Assembly (NCBI RefSeq): GCF_900129665.1
Contig: NZ_FQWL01000001.1
Span: forward strand, 620,001 to 684,000
Source: Flagellimonas flava
GTDB taxonomy: Bacteria; Bacteroidota; Bacteroidia; Flavobacteriales; Flavobacteriaceae
Length of the DNA: 64,000 nucleotides
Direction: 5' to 3'
Below, one piece after another: positions 27,592 to 37,192 of this stretch. Position 1 is the stretch's first letter; every line of letters starts with the position of its first letter. The notes beneath the pieces were generated by a model. It worked only from the letters and a program-made list of their open reading frames with translations, was not told the DNA's origin and searched no databases. The position numbers and the translations under genes are program-made.

Positions 27592-28824
27592 CTAGTTTTT
27601 ATTCCTTCGCTTGGGTCTCTTTTCCTTCAGGGCTTTTTTCTTTAAAAAGTTAAAGGAGGTGGCAAGCGTGTGGGCCCTTAAGCCATTAGATCTTGAATAA
27701 TAGAAGTATTGTATGGAAAAACTGTGCAAACCCCTATTCTTGCGCACGGCGGGCCAATGGCGCCAACCCATACCAATGGTGAGGGAATTTATAGAGGACA
27801 AATCATAATCAGAAGTGTAGTAGGTTTCATTGGCATCATGCTCACCCTTGGCGGCAAAATATTTTGAACCTTGTTGGATATAATAGCGGGCACTTGGCAA
27901 CAAAGTCCATTTGGGACTCAGCTTTATAGCAGTTTCATTGTCTATGGTAAGTCCTAAAATTCCAAAATCATCGGTATATCCTGCAATTTTGTTTCGCAGT
28001 ATCACTCCACCTGAAGTAAAGGTGTTCCATTTTAAGGAAATGGCCAATTTCTGTCTTTGATCAGGAAGTTGTTCTACCGCTCTGGTGTTATCTGTAAAGA
28101 AAATACGGTGAAAGGGCGTAGCCAATAAACCCTTTTGCAAACTTAGGGCGGTAAAGATGCCTATTGTATTTCGTTGGTCCAAAACTTGTGTAAAGCCCAA
28201 GTTCAAATTATAAGAATCTCGTTTGTACTCATCATACCATTCCTGAAAGCGCAGTTCCACGGGGTAAATAAGGAACTGGGGTTCGGACAAGAACCCGTCA
28301 TCCAGTCTTCCCCACCTAAGGTCATCATTAAAAACCTGTAATTCAGCAGAGTAAGTTTGCATGTCGCTCTTTGAAGTTTTGGTCCAACCAAGATATTTAC
28401 CAAATGAGAAATAATCGGATTCTATAGAACCACTAAGTCCGATGCTTATGCTGCTTTTACTTTTTTCAAAATACCTTGAATAGCCGAGATTGGTGTAACT
28501 TCTTGCATCAAGTCGTGAGGCAGAGGATTGGACACGATCGATATTGTCTGTGGAAGCTGAGGAAATGATATCAGCACCCAATTGGAAGTTGATCCCATTT
28601 TTGCCAAAAGTTTTCTTAAGTCCAAACGAAGGCCCGTAAACAATTAGGCGTTCTGTGCCTTCCCCGCCGGTAACAGCTGAATTATCGCCGTCCTGGATAT
28701 AGTGGTTATACAATAGTTCAACCTCTGTTTCCCGTACTTTGAATGCTTTGTTCTTTGGTTTTTGGGCTTTTCCAAACAAAATGGAAAAAGCAAGACTACC
28801 GACAAGAATGGTTCTTTTGTTCAT
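27592..28824 (-). CDS. DUF3570 outer-membrane beta-barrel protein
   Basis: A 410-residue exported protein with a signal peptide (cleavage near FGKAQ). The remainder is alternating amphipathic strands with aromatic girdles, a barrel pattern (for example FSIQYFYYSRSNGLRAHTLATSF at the end), and it closes with a basic tail. The N-terminal motif NSAVTGGEGTERL is the conserved part of the DUF3570 family. It is the last gene of a tight cluster with DUF4266, ApbE and a thioredoxin, which I recall as a repeated association in Bacteroidota. It could be the outer-membrane partner of that system; function is not known. Confidence 0.85.
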   Translation of the reverse strand: MNKRTILVGSLAFSILFGKAQKPKNKAFKVRETEVELLYNHYIQDGDNSAVTGGEGTERLIVYGPSFGLKKTFGKNGINFQLGADIISSASTDNIDRVQSSASRLDARSYTNLGYSRYFEKSKSSISIGLSGSIESDYFSFGKYLGWTKTSKSDMQTYSAELQVFNDDLRWGRLDDGFLSEPQFLIYPVELRFQEWYDEYKRDSYNLNLGFTQVLDQRNTIGIFTALSLQKGLLATPFHRIFFTDNTRAVEQLPDQRQKLAISLKWNTFTSGGVILRNKIAGYTDDFGILGLTIDNETAIKLSPKWTLLPSARYYIQQGSKYFAAKGEHDANETYYTSDYDLSSINSLTIGMGWRHWPAVRKNRGLHSFSIQYFYYSRSNGLRAHTLATSFNFLKKKALKEKRPKRRNKN

Positions 28825-28833
28825 GTATCAACC

Positions 28834-29058
28834 CTAGTTACAACCACAACCACCACTACCTTTTTTACCTTCTGCCGCTAACGAGCCCTCCCGAATGGTA
28901 TTCACATATTGCTGAAATTTGGTTCCATTCGCACCGAACATGGACATTTCGGGGTCGTTGATGTATTGTCTTTCATAGGGTTTTAAAGAGGTGGCGCAGG
29001 ACCCAAAGAATCCGCCGATAAATAACATGAACAACGTTCTAAGCAGGAATTGGTTCAT
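28834..29058 (-). CDS. DUF4266 small lipoprotein with CxC tail
   Basis: A 74-residue lipoprotein from the ATG at 29058; lipobox FFGSC gives lipidated C21. The mature part is about 54 residues: KPYERQYINDPEM, then a Gly/Asn linker, REGSLAAEGKKG, and a terminal Gly-rich GGCGCN with C71 and C73. This matches DUF4266. Its start lies 20 bases inside the end of the ApbE gene, and DUF3570 begins 9 bases after its stop. The exposed CxC tail could bind a metal or take part in thiol exchange with the neighbouring thioredoxin. No canonical ApbE flavinylation motif (S/T-G-A-S/T) is present. Confidence 0.85.
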   Translation of the reverse strand: MNQFLLRTLFMLFIGGFFGSCATSLKPYERQYINDPEMSMFGANGTKFQQYVNTIREGSLAAEGKKGSGGCGCN

Positions 29059-29977
29059 ATTGAAGTTGTTTGGTAAAGAAAACTTTATTTTCGGCATTTA
29101 TGACGATGCCATGTGTTTGGGGGAGTTGATTTAAAAATGAGATTCCTTTTTCCAACCCCATAGCGTACACTGCGGTGGCCAGAGCATCGGAGAGTTCCGC
29201 GCTAGGAGAAAAGACGGAAACACTTTTGACCCCGCTCACCGGCAGACCGGTTTTGGGATTGATGTTATGGGAATAGCGCACTCCATTGTGCATGAAATAT
29301 TGTTCATAATCTCCAGAAGTGGCCACCGCAGCATCCTGTAAAGGCACATAAAACAGCGATTGGTTTCTGTCATCGGGATTTGAAATCCCAATTTTCCAAA
29401 CCTCGTCATTTTCATCTTTACCGAAGGCGGTAAGATCTCCACTTGCATCGATGTAACCGCCGACCAAGTTATGTTTTTTCCATTTTTTTCTGACCGCGTC
29501 TGCGGCATAACCCTTACCAATAGCGGCCAAACTAATTCGCATATCTTTTTGATATAGTTGTGCGGTGCCATTCCCGGTATCCAGACGCAAAAAATGATAG
29601 CCAATTTTCCTAAGGGTTCTGGAAATTGTTTTTTTCTCTGGAAATTTAAACGTCTGGTTTTTGAATTGATACAGTTTTTTCAAAGGCCCCATGGTTATAT
29701 CGAAATAGCCTTTGGATAATTTGGAAATTTTAATAGAGCGCTCTAGAAGTGCCAAGACCTCTGGTTCTGCAGCAATGGGGTTCCCTCCAGAATTCTCGTT
29801 GATTTTGGAAATTGTTGAATCCTCCTGAAATTCTGATAGTAACGCCTCTATACGTTGAATTTCCCCTACACCCTCATCAAGCAAAATGTTGGCTTCCCGC
29901 TCACTGGCCATAACAACGCCAAGCTCAAAGGAACAGCCCATCAATTTACATTTTCTTTTGAAGCGTTTTATAGTCAT
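29039..29977 (-). CDS. apbE: ApbE-family FAD:protein FMN transferase
   Basis: A 312-residue enzyme that transfers FMN from FAD to a Ser or Thr of a target protein. Family marks: LMGCSFEL at the start, AAIGKGYAADAV, DASGDLTAFG, the TSGDYEQYF and YSHNINPKTGLPV segments, and SDALATAVYAMG with the metal Asp. The catalytic parts look complete. Unlike most ApbE proteins it has no signal peptide: the ATG overlaps the thioredoxin stop (ATGA), leaving only about 12 basic residues before the domain. It may act in the cytoplasm or by an unusual route. Target unknown. Confidence 0.9.
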   Translation of the reverse strand: MTIKRFKRKCKLMGCSFELGVVMASEREANILLDEGVGEIQRIEALLSEFQEDSTISKINENSGGNPIAAEPEVLALLERSIKISKLSKGYFDITMGPLKKLYQFKNQTFKFPEKKTISRTLRKIGYHFLRLDTGNGTAQLYQKDMRISLAAIGKGYAADAVRKKWKKHNLVGGYIDASGDLTAFGKDENDEVWKIGISNPDDRNQSLFYVPLQDAAVATSGDYEQYFMHNGVRYSHNINPKTGLPVSGVKSVSVFSPSAELSDALATAVYAMGLEKGISFLNQLPQTHGIVINAENKVFFTKQLQYEPIPA

Positions 29978-30387
29978 TTGGACAGATTTGACTTGATTTG
30001 CGAAACAAAATCTGCAGGACTTTGATCATGGTACTCCAGGGTAATAACTTTGTCTGTACTATTGTTGATTAGCAGAATAGTGGGAAAAATACCTTTGAAG
30101 TCATATTCCTCTGCTACTTTGGCATTGTAATCTTTAATCTCCTGCTTTAATTTCTTTTTTTGTGGGAAATCAATGCGCTCCACTTCAATGTCCTCTTGGG
30201 AAAAGAAATACTTTACATAAGTACTCGAAAGCACATTTTTTTCAAACCGGATGCAGTTCATGCACCAATCCGAGCCTTCAAAGAGGATAAGTGTATACTT
30301 GGAATCCAAATCTTTATGTGGAGCAAAGGAAAGGGCACATAACACACAGAGTGAGATAACTATTTTCCAGAGTCTTGAGGTCGACAT
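29974..30387 (-). CDS. Exported thioredoxin-like protein
   Basis: A 137-residue protein with a signal peptide (WKIVISLCVLCALSFA) and a thioredoxin fold: active site WCMNC (C42, C45) and the FPTILLIN cis-Pro strand. The start chosen is the ATG at 30387; an upstream start would add a non-typical leader. It is the first gene of the ApbE/DUF4266/DUF3570 set, with a 4-base overlap to apbE, and 42 bases after sdaA. It may keep the CxC lipoprotein or a flavinylated partner in the right redox state. Confidence 0.88.
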   Translation of the reverse strand: MSTSRLWKIVISLCVLCALSFAPHKDLDSKYTLILFEGSDWCMNCIRFEKNVLSSTYVKYFFSQEDIEVERIDFPQKKKLKQEIKDYNAKVAEEYDFKGIFPTILLINNSTDKVITLEYHDQSPADFVSQIKSNLSK

Positions 30388-30429
30388 AAAGTGAAATATG
30401 ATGTAAGTTCCAAAAAAATACCTTACCAA

Positions 30430-31854
30430 TCAACAGTCACTTAAAAAGACGCCCACTGCAAGTCCCCCTTCGGAGGTTTCTTTGTACTTGCTGTTCATGT
30501 CCTTCGCCGTTTCCCACATGGTGTTCACTACTTTGTCCAAAGGAACTTTAGCCTCGCTAGGGTCCGTATCCATTGCAAGTTCTGCGGCATTTATGGCTTT
30601 TATTGCGCCCATGGAATTTCTCTCAATACATGGCACTTGAACCAGTCCGCCAATGGGGTCACAGGTCAGGCCGAGGTGATGTTCCATAGCGATTTCAGCG
30701 GCCATAAGCACTTGTTCAGGAGTTCCTCCCATCAGCTCGGTCAATGCACCTGCAGCCATTGCAGACGAGACTCCAATTTCTGCCTGGCAGCCTCCCATCG
30801 CCGCTGAAATGGTGGCGCCCTTTTTGAATATGCTGCCGATTTCTCCGGCTATCAGCAAAAATTGTTTGATGTCCTCAAAGTCGCCATCATGGTTTTCAAT
30901 GACCAGATAGTACATAAGCACAGCCGGGATAACACCTGCACTTCCATTGGTAGGGGCTGTTACCACTCTTCCCAACGCGGCGTTTACTTCATTGACGGAA
31001 AGGGCAAAGCAGCTTACCCATTTGATAATTTGCCTAAACTTCACCTCTGTTTCCCTAATACTTTCCAGCCACTCTTGAGGTGTGGTATACGGGTGCGCGC
31101 CAATTAATTTCTGATTTAAATTGAAGGCCCTCCTCCGTACATTCAAACCGCCTGGCAAGGTGCCTTCGGTATGACATCCTGTGTACATGCATTCCAGCAT
31201 GGTATTCCAAATACGAAGCAGTTCAGAATCTATTTCTTCTGAAGATCGAAGCGCCAATTCGTTTTCTAGGACAATCTCTGAGATCGTCTTTTGTTTCGTC
31301 TGGCAATATTTTAGGAGTTCTTCCCCCGTTTTGATAGGGCAGGGGAAGGTCTTGAAAGTTACTTTGTTCTCTTTGGAATGGGAGCGATCCTCCTTGACCA
31401 CAAACCCACCGCCTATGGAATAATAGGTTTCCGAAGATTTTTGTCCGTTAGGAAAAGTTGCCTCAAAAAGCATCCCGTTGGCATGGAAGGGCAAAAACTC
31501 TCTTTTAAAAATGATGTCATCTTCAAAGTGGAATGGGATTTTTCGAGATCCGCCTAAATTGAGCTGGCTAGATGATTTTAGTTCCTTCAGATAAACCTCA
31601 ATTTTATCTGTTGGAACAGTTTCTGGGTCGCTTCCCAAGAGTCCCATGGCCACGGCAATATCAGTAGCATGGCCCTTTCCGGTCAACGAAAGGGAACCAT
31701 AAAGGTATACTTTGATGGAGCTTACAGATTCAAAACGACCTTGTTCTTTGAGTTCATGAATCCAACGCTCGGCAGCCCTCCAAGGGCCCAGTGTATGGGA
31801 GCTGGATGGGCCAACTCCTATCTTGAGCATATCAAAAACACTAATGCATTCCAC
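30430..31854 (-). CDS. sdaA: L-serine ammonia-lyase, iron-sulfur type
   Basis: Deaminates serine to pyruvate and ammonia; 474 residues from a GTG at 31854 ([19 protein letters not shown]). The TTG upstream at 31893 is less likely, because the TATATTTG promoter element lies inside that extension. The single-chain form has the beta domain first (PSSSHTLGP) and then the alpha domain with the [4Fe-4S] ligands ([35 protein letters not shown]) and the [14 protein letters not shown] loop. It is divergent from dnaK, and its stop is 42 bases before the thioredoxin start. Confidence 0.93.
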   Translation of the reverse strand: MECISVFDMLKIGVGPSSSHTLGPWRAAERWIHELKEQGRFESVSSIKVYLYGSLSLTGKGHATDIAVAMGLLGSDPETVPTDKIEVYLKELKSSSQLNLGGSRKIPFHFEDDIIFKREFLPFHANGMLFEATFPNGQKSSETYYSIGGGFVVKEDRSHSKENKVTFKTFPCPIKTGEELLKYCQTKQKTISEIVLENELALRSSEEIDSELLRIWNTMLECMYTGCHTEGTLPGGLNVRRRAFNLNQKLIGAHPYTTPQEWLESIRETEVKFRQIIKWVSCFALSVNEVNAALGRVVTAPTNGSAGVIPAVLMYYLVIENHDGDFEDIKQFLLIAGEIGSIFKKGATISAAMGGCQAEIGVSSAMAAGALTELMGGTPEQVLMAAEIAMEHHLGLTCDPIGGLVQVPCIERNSMGAIKAINAAELAMDTDPSEAKVPLDKVVNTMWETAKDMNSKYKETSEGGLAVGVFLSDC

Positions 31855-31872
31855 AGGCGAATATTGTTTGGC

Positions 31873-31880
31873 CAAATATA
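31873..31880 (-). promoter_or_regulatory. -7 promoter element of sdaA
   Basis: TATATTTG on the minus strand matches TANNTTTG. Transcription would begin about 13 bases before the GTG at 31854, which supports that start. A clear TTG at the usual distance is not seen. Confidence 0.45.
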
Positions 31881-31987
31881 AGAAGAGCAGCAACGGTATT
31901 TAAAAAATACCGGGCCAGAAGTTCATCAATTTTCTAGATATGCTGCGAAACCTCATTACTACTATGCAGGTCTATCTGGTGTAAATC

Positions 31988-32000
31988 TGACACCTTGTCA
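31988..32000 (+). promoter_or_regulatory. Palindrome upstream of dnaK, possible operator
   Basis: TGACA (31988-31992), CCT, TGTCA (31996-32000) is a perfect inverted repeat about 80 bases before the dnaK start. Its right arm overlaps a TTG that lies 20 bases from a TAATCATTG element, so it could sit on the promoter. It is not the CIRCE element. Confidence 0.4.
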
Positions 32001-32080
32001 TATTCCATGGCATGGCATAATCATTGTCACTTCTTGGTCGAGACAAAAATGAATTTACAACAGATATAACTTTAGATACA

Positions 32081-33994
32081 ATGAGCAAAATTATAGGTAT
32101 AGACTTGGGTACGACCAACTCCTGCGTCTCTGTAATGGAGGGAAATGAGCCGGTGGTAATCCCAAATGCTGAAGGAAAACGCACTACTCCCTCAGTTATC
32201 GCATTTGTAGAAGGCGGTGAAATTAAGGTAGGGGACCCGGCCAAACGTCAGGCGGTGACTAACCCACACAAGACTATATATTCCATAAAACGATTTATGG
32301 GGAACAAATTTTCTGAGTCCAAAAGAGAAGCAGATCGTGTTCCCTACAATGTGGTAAAAGGTGACAATGACACTCCTCGAGTGGACATTGACGGACGTTT
32401 GTATACGCCTCAAGAACTTTCTGCCATGATTCTTCAAAAAATGAAGAAAACGGCGGAAGACTATTTAGGTCAAGATGTGTCAAGAGCGGTGATTACCGTT
32501 CCTGCCTACTTTAATGATTCCCAGCGCCAAGCTACCAAGGAGGCGGGTGAAATCGCAGGATTGACCGTGGAACGTATTATAAATGAGCCTACCGCGGCTT
32601 CTTTGGCCTACGGTCTTGACAAAAAAGATACGGATCAAAAAATCGTAGTGTTCGATTTTGGTGGAGGAACCCATGACGTTTCCATTTTGGAATTGGGTGA
32701 TGGTGTTTTTGAGGTTTTGGCAACCGATGGGGATACCCACTTGGGAGGTGATGATGTAGATCAAAAAATCATTGATTGGTTGGCTGAGGAATTTAAGAGT
32801 GATGAGGGTATGGACCTTCGTGAAGATGCCATGGCATTGCAACGTTTACGCGAAGCTGCTGAAAAAGCAAAGATTGAACTGTCGGCTTCTGCCCAGACTG
32901 AAATCAACCTTCCTTATGTTACCGCAACGGCTTCAGGGCCAAAGCACTTGGTAAGGACATTGAGCCGTGCAAAATTTGAGCAGTTGATCGATGATTTGGT
33001 TAAACGTACCATCGAGCCTTGTGAAACTGCCCTTAAAAGTGCCGGACTTTCAAAAAGCGATATTGACGAGATTATCTTGGTAGGTGGTTCCACTAGAATT
33101 CCCGCGGTTCAAGAGGCTGTGGAAAAGTTCTTTGGTAAGAAACCATCAAAAGGGGTAAACCCGGATGAGGTGGTGGCGGTAGGTGCCGCTATCCAAGGTG
33201 GAGTATTGACCGGTGATGTTAAAGATGTACTACTATTGGATGTAACTCCACTTTCCTTGGGAATTGAAACCATGGGAAGTGTGTTCACAAAATTAATTGA
33301 GTCCAATACAACTATCCCTACGAAAAAATCTCAGGTATTCTCTACTGCGGCGGACAATCAGCCTTCGGTTGAAATCCATGTGTTGCAAGGAGAACGACCA
33401 ATGGCTGCGGATAATAAGACAATTGGCAGGTTCCATTTGGATGGAATTCCACCTGCACCAAGGGGTACTCCCCAAATTGAAGTGACCTTTGATATTGATG
33501 CCAATGGTATCATCAAGGTTTCCGCAACGGATAAGGCTACGAACAAAACGCAGGACATCCGAATTGAAGCTTCTTCTGGATTGACCGAAGAAGAAATCCA
33601 AAAAATGAAAGCTGAAGCGGAGGCGAATGCTGAAGCGGATAAAGCGGTCAAGGAGAAAGCTGATAAGTTGAACGAGGCGGACGGAATGATTTTCCAAACG
33701 GAAAAGCAACTAAAGGAGTTCGGCGATAAGTTGTCCGACGATAAGAAAAAACCTATCGAAGATGCTTTGGAAGAGTTGAAGAAAGCCTATGAGACAAAAG
33801 ATGTGGCTGTTATCGAGCCAGCTTTGGAGAAAATCAATGAGGCCTGGAAAGTTGCATCGGAAGAAATGTACAAGGCGCAAGCTGAGGCGGCTGGCCAGAC
33901 CAATGGGGCAGATACCGCAGCAGGTGACGCGGGCACCAATGACAGTGCAGAAGGTGATAATGTTGAGGATGTTGATTTTGAAGAGGTGAAGTAA
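32081..33994 (+). CDS. dnaK: Chaperone protein DnaK (Hsp70)
   Basis: A 637-residue cytoplasmic chaperone. The ATPase domain starts [15 protein letters not shown], with [14 protein letters not shown] and [10 protein letters not shown]; the linker is [13 protein letters not shown]; the substrate domain follows; and a lid ends with an Ala/Asp-rich tail and the conserved EDVDFEEVK terminus (a variant of EEVD/VDFEEV). The ATG at 32081 gives the conserved MSKIIGID start. dnaJ and grpE are not adjacent. A strong terminator follows at once, so dnaK is a single-gene unit here. Confidence 0.97.
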   Translation: MSKIIGIDLGTTNSCVSVMEGNEPVVIPNAEGKRTTPSVIAFVEGGEIKVGDPAKRQAVTNPHKTIYSIKRFMGNKFSESKREADRVPYNVVKGDNDTPRVDIDGRLYTPQELSAMILQKMKKTAEDYLGQDVSRAVITVPAYFNDSQRQATKEAGEIAGLTVERIINEPTAASLAYGLDKKDTDQKIVVFDFGGGTHDVSILELGDGVFEVLATDGDTHLGGDDVDQKIIDWLAEEFKSDEGMDLREDAMALQRLREAAEKAKIELSASAQTEINLPYVTATASGPKHLVRTLSRAKFEQLIDDLVKRTIEPCETALKSAGLSKSDIDEIILVGGSTRIPAVQEAVEKFFGKKPSKGVNPDEVVAVGAAIQGGVLTGDVKDVLLLDVTPLSLGIETMGSVFTKLIESNTTIPTKKSQVFSTAADNQPSVEIHVLQGERPMAADNKTIGRFHLDGIPPAPRGTPQIEVTFDIDANGIIKVSATDKATNKTQDIRIEASSGLTEEEIQKMKAEAEANAEADKAVKEKADKLNEADGMIFQTEKQLKEFGDKLSDDKKKPIEDALEELKKAYETKDVAVIEPALEKINEAWKVASEEMYKAQAEAAGQTNGADTAAGDAGTNDSAEGDNVEDVDFEEVK

Positions 33995-34016
33995 TCCTTC
34001 AATTATAATATAGTTA

Positions 34017-34048
34017 AAAGGCCCGCAATAAATAGCGGGCCTTTTTTA
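34017..34048 (+). terminator. Intrinsic terminator of dnaK
   Basis: GGCCCGC (34020-34026) pairs with GCGGGCC (34035-34041) around an 8-base loop, with six T after it. It is 20 bases after the dnaK stop. Confidence 0.95.
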
Positions 34049-34067
34049 TACAAAGAAGACAAACTGG

Positions 34068-34712
34068 CTAAGCTGCATTCAATTGACGCACTTCCAGTTC
34101 TTGGAGTTTTTTTAAAGCCTCCGCTTTCGAGTTTACATTGAGTTTTACGTATATATTTTGAATGTGGAAATTTACCGCACTAGGAGTGACACAAAGTCTG
34201 TCAGCAATCATTTTATACGTATAGCCTTGGGTAAGGAGCTCGATAATTTGATTTTCTTTTTTTGAGAAGCGCTCATAGCTTTTACTTTGAAAAGAATGGA
34301 TGATTTTCTTTGCAACATCGTGTTCCAGGGCTATACCATGTTCATTCAATTCGTCAAGGGCATTGAAGAACCTACTTTTGGTCAGCGGCTTGGTCAAAAA
34401 TCCACTTGCACCCTTTTTAAAGGCTTCCTTGATAATTTTGAAATCGCATTTCTGGCTCGTCATTAATATTTGAGGAACGTTACTCTTTTTATGGAAGTAT
34501 GGAATTCCATCTATTCCGGATAGACCGGTCAATTGTACTTCGCAAACCACTATATCAATTGCATTCCCAGAAGTATGGCACATATACCGGTTTATGGAAG
34601 TATGGATACCAACCAATTCATATTCGTCATGGTCACTGAAATAAAATCGGTATAAGGGATGTAGTTTTTCGTCATGGTCAACAATCGCGATTTTTAAGGG
34701 GGAAGTTTTCAT
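34068..34712 (-). CDS. LuxR-family response regulator with Glu at the acceptor site
   Basis: A 214-residue regulator from the ATG at 34712 (MKTSPLKIAIVDHDE). The receiver (about 7-125) keeps the acidic pocket (VDHDE) and the conserved Lys (FLTKPL), but the phospho-acceptor Asp is replaced by E58 (context DIVVCEVQLTG). Glu often mimics phospho-Asp, so the protein may be always active or be controlled by level. The C-terminal HTH is of LuxR type (about 148-205; QIIELLTQGYTYKMIADRL and PSAVNFHIQNIYVKLNV). No kinase is next to it. Confidence 0.88.
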   Translation of the reverse strand: MKTSPLKIAIVDHDEKLHPLYRFYFSDHDEYELVGIHTSINRYMCHTSGNAIDIVVCEVQLTGLSGIDGIPYFHKKSNVPQILMTSQKCDFKIIKEAFKKGASGFLTKPLTKSRFFNALDELNEHGIALEHDVAKKIIHSFQSKSYERFSKKENQIIELLTQGYTYKMIADRLCVTPSAVNFHIQNIYVKLNVNSKAEALKKLQELEVRQLNAA

Positions 34713-35192
34713 GGTTACTAGATTTGAGTTATCTGATTTTGTCTGTACTTGAACATTCTTCACCAAAAATTTAGGCAAAGCATATGCTTTCCTCCATGTC
34801 GTATTAAGAAGAGATTTAAGAAGAGATTTGGTGTTCCATCAAATTTGGAACTACCTAAATAACGCTTACACCTCCTTAACGGACAGGCAGTGGTCTTGAC
34901 CTCGAAAAGGTCAAATCAAAAATGATTTAGAAAGGTCGCTGTGTGCTAGTGAAGAAACCCTAATATGCTAAAAGGACTAGGTCTGGCACTTAAAATTATA
35001 GCTTTTTTCATGAGTTTAAGATTTGGGATTATGTATTATTTCAAGAATTAAATTAGGATTTTTTTTCTTTTGAAAGAAGTATTTGTAGTTTTTTTCGTTC
35101 AAATGCACTTTGTGGTTTTTTGGAAAAAACAGAGGGATTCTTGTCGATATCCTTGTTTTCCGAGGTAGGACGTTGATGTCAAATAAGGCCAT
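34713..35192. other. Gene-free stretch upstream of the LuxR regulator
   Basis: No convincing gene is seen in these 480 bases. Both flanking genes read on the minus strand, so it holds the regulator's upstream region. It is AT-rich and has one tandem repeat of 12 bases (AAGAAGAGATTT twice, 34806-34829). A short minus-strand open frame (35016-35234) has no credible features and runs through the terminator at 35193. Confidence 0.5.
34806..34829. repeat. 12-bp tandem repeat, two copies
   Basis: AAGAAGAGATTT occurs twice in direct succession, about 95 bases upstream of the LuxR regulator start. It could be a binding site or simple slippage. Confidence 0.5.
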
Positions 35193-35226
35193 AAAAAAAT
35201 AGGATGCCCTTTTGGAGCATCCTATT
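35193..35226 (-). terminator. Intrinsic terminator of the PD40 protein gene
   Basis: AATAGGATGC-type arms (35199-35207 and 35217-35225) form a nearly perfect stem with a 9-base loop; on the minus strand seven T follow. It lies about 150 bases after the stop at 35379. Confidence 0.85.
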
Positions 35227-35378
35227 CTTAACAAAATCGGTCCGAGTGAAATAATACAACCCGCTTCTATGATAAAGTGCAGTTCCCCCTGTTTAAATTA
35301 CCATAGTCCAACAATTTCAGTATCTCAGTAATAGACAAAATCAGATAACGTTCAGGTAGTGGACCAATTTATATTGTT

Positions 35379-36233
35379 CTAGTCTTCAAAGGAGGTACTG
35401 GTAAGCTCGTAGTTGGTGCCACTGTGCAATGCAGTGTCCAACTTTTCATCATTATAGGCCATCATGGTACCGTCCCCAGCTTGTTTTCTGTAGGCGATGG
35501 TTACCTGCTGGATGGTCTGGTTCTGTCCTCGGTTGGAAACTACATAGCTCTCTCCTTTTTCCAAATCAAGTTGAATGGCATAGTCATCCTTGTTGCTATT
35601 GATGTGGCTTCCAAGGTTTACAGAAGCAGTAAGGTTGTTCTGTACCACCTGGGTAGCATAAAGGTCCAATCCGCCGAAGCCTTCACGACCTTCTGATGCA
35701 AAGAACAGTAGTGTTTCGTTATAAAGGTTAGGGTATAACTCGTCTTCTTTGGTATTTACTTTAGGTCCAAGATTCTTGGATACACCCAAACTTCCATCTG
35801 CATTGATATCGGCAACATAAATATCATATTTACCATAGCTACCTTTCATATTGGAGGCAAAGAAAAGACGTTTTCCATTGGCAGAGATAGTAGGGTGCTT
35901 TGCTGATGCGTACTTTGGGCAGACATTCAGTTTGGTAATATTGCCCCAGGTGCCATCAATTTTTTCTGCACGATAGATTTCATGGACAACTTCTTTTTTT
36001 GAAAACAATCCATAAAGTGGTTTCTGTTCACTTGATTTGCTGAAATAGGCGGTCTTTCCATCCTGTGTCATCGTCATGGAAGGAATATACCCTTCAAGTG
36101 TAGAAAGCTGTCCTTTGGTTTCAGGGAAACTTTGGTTCGTCGATTCAAACTTTATTGGATTCTGGGCAGTTAGTGTAACTGTAAATAGAAAACCAAAAAC
36201 TAAACTTAGGCTGTAGGTAATTGAACGTGTCAT
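35379..36233 (-). CDS. Exported PD40/WD40-like propeller protein
   Basis: A 284-residue secreted protein with a signal peptide (cleavage near LTAQN). The body has repeated PD40 blades: SMTMTQDGKTAYFSK, HPTISANGKRLFFASNMKG, and YPNLYNETLLFFASEGREGFGGLDLY. This is the propeller region found in many Bacteroidota OmpA-like proteins, but the C-terminal OmpA peptidoglycan-binding domain is absent, and the protein ends soon after the blades. It may be a free periplasmic subunit. A terminator closes the gene. Confidence 0.85.
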   Translation of the reverse strand: MTRSITYSLSLVFGFLFTVTLTAQNPIKFESTNQSFPETKGQLSTLEGYIPSMTMTQDGKTAYFSKSSEQKPLYGLFSKKEVVHEIYRAEKIDGTWGNITKLNVCPKYASAKHPTISANGKRLFFASNMKGSYGKYDIYVADINADGSLGVSKNLGPKVNTKEDELYPNLYNETLLFFASEGREGFGGLDLYATQVVQNNLTASVNLGSHINSNKDDYAIQLDLEKGESYVVSNRGQNQTIQQVTIAYRKQAGDGTMMAYNDEKLDTALHSGTNYELTSTSFED

Positions 36234-36469
36234 GATAAAATAGATTTGGGGGTTAACAACATCACAAAGTTGGAGAATTATTTTTGAGGATTACTTATGA
36301 ATTTTTCATAGGTTTTGAATTTTAACGAATAAAAAGTGCATTTAATCGAATATTTTTTAGATAATTAACATCTATGAATTGAGATTTTGCAGTTAAACGG
36401 TGTTTTGTGTCATTCAACGGATTGAATGGATGCGGCTGACGTGTTTAAAATACCTTGAATTTCAACGCC

Positions 36470-37192
36470 TTAGTTATGGGTTTTGGAAGAGTAAGAGACC
36501 AGTCTTTGAATTTCCTTTAGTTCTTGATCCGATAGATGCCTCCATTTTCCAACAGGTACATCCAGTTTTACATTCATGATTCGAACCCGTTTAAGCTTTT
36601 TTACCCGATAGTCCAGATATTCACACATTCTTCGAATTTGTCGGTTCAAACCTTGTGTAAGAATAATTTTAAACTGGTTCGGGCCTATTTTTTCCACCTC
36701 GCATTTACGAGTCATAGCGCCCAAAATGGGAATACCGTTCCGCATTCGCTTCAGAAATTCTTCTGTAATCGGTCTATTTACAGTAACCAGATATTCTTTT
36801 TCATGATGGTTTCGAGCCCGTAGAATTTTATTGACGATATCTCCATCATTCGTCAAGAAAATGAGTCCCTCGCTGGGTTTGTCCAATCTTCCAATTGGAA
36901 AAATACGCTCTGGATAATTGATGAAATCGATAATATTGTCCTTCTCCACCCGGGTATCCGTGGTACAGACAATGCCCACGGGTTTATGAAATGCCAAGTA
37001 GACCGATTGTTTCTTAGGCCTCGAAACCAACTCCCCATCTACCCGAACCTCATCATTGGCGGTTACTTTGGTTCCCATCTCGGGTGTCTTCCCATTGATG
37101 GTGACCCTACCTTGTTCAATAAGTTTGTCCGCTGCCCTTCTGGAACAATACCCTACTTCACTCAAATATTTGTTAATTCGGGTTTCCTTCAT
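36470..37192 (-). CDS. rluF: 23S rRNA pseudouridine synthase, RluF-like
   Basis: A 240-residue RNA-modifying enzyme: an N-terminal S4 RNA-binding domain ([21 protein letters not shown]) and a RsuA-type catalytic domain with the active Asp in [17 protein letters not shown]. The [10 protein letters not shown] and [16 protein letters not shown] blocks are typical of RluF/RluB, which modify 23S rRNA near the peptidyl-transferase centre; RluF is the closer match. Its start overlaps the end of the metallo-beta-lactamase gene by 20 bases, so it is the last gene of the molybdate operon. Confidence 0.88.
   Translation of the reverse strand: MKETRINKYLSEVGYCSRRAADKLIEQGRVTINGKTPEMGTKVTANDEVRVDGELVSRPKKQSVYLAFHKPVGIVCTTDTRVEKDNIIDFINYPERIFPIGRLDKPSEGLIFLTNDGDIVNKILRARNHHEKEYLVTVNRPITEEFLKRMRNGIPILGAMTRKCEVEKIGPNQFKIILTQGLNRQIRRMCEYLDYRVKKLKRVRIMNVKLDVPVGKWRHLSDQELKEIQRLVSYSSKTHN

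Noticed and set aside
28446-28643. Short frame inside the DUF3570 gene
   Set aside because: Same-strand shadow frame with no independent support; the DUF3570 reading explains the region.
30430-31893. Longer sdaA starting at a TTG at 31893
   Set aside because: The -7 promoter element TATATTTG lies inside that extension, so transcription would start after the TTG; the GTG at 31854 fits the conserved N-terminus.
35016-35234. Minus-strand open frame of 72 codons
   Set aside because: It runs through a strong terminator, is AT-rich, starts without a plausible leader and has no protein-like features.
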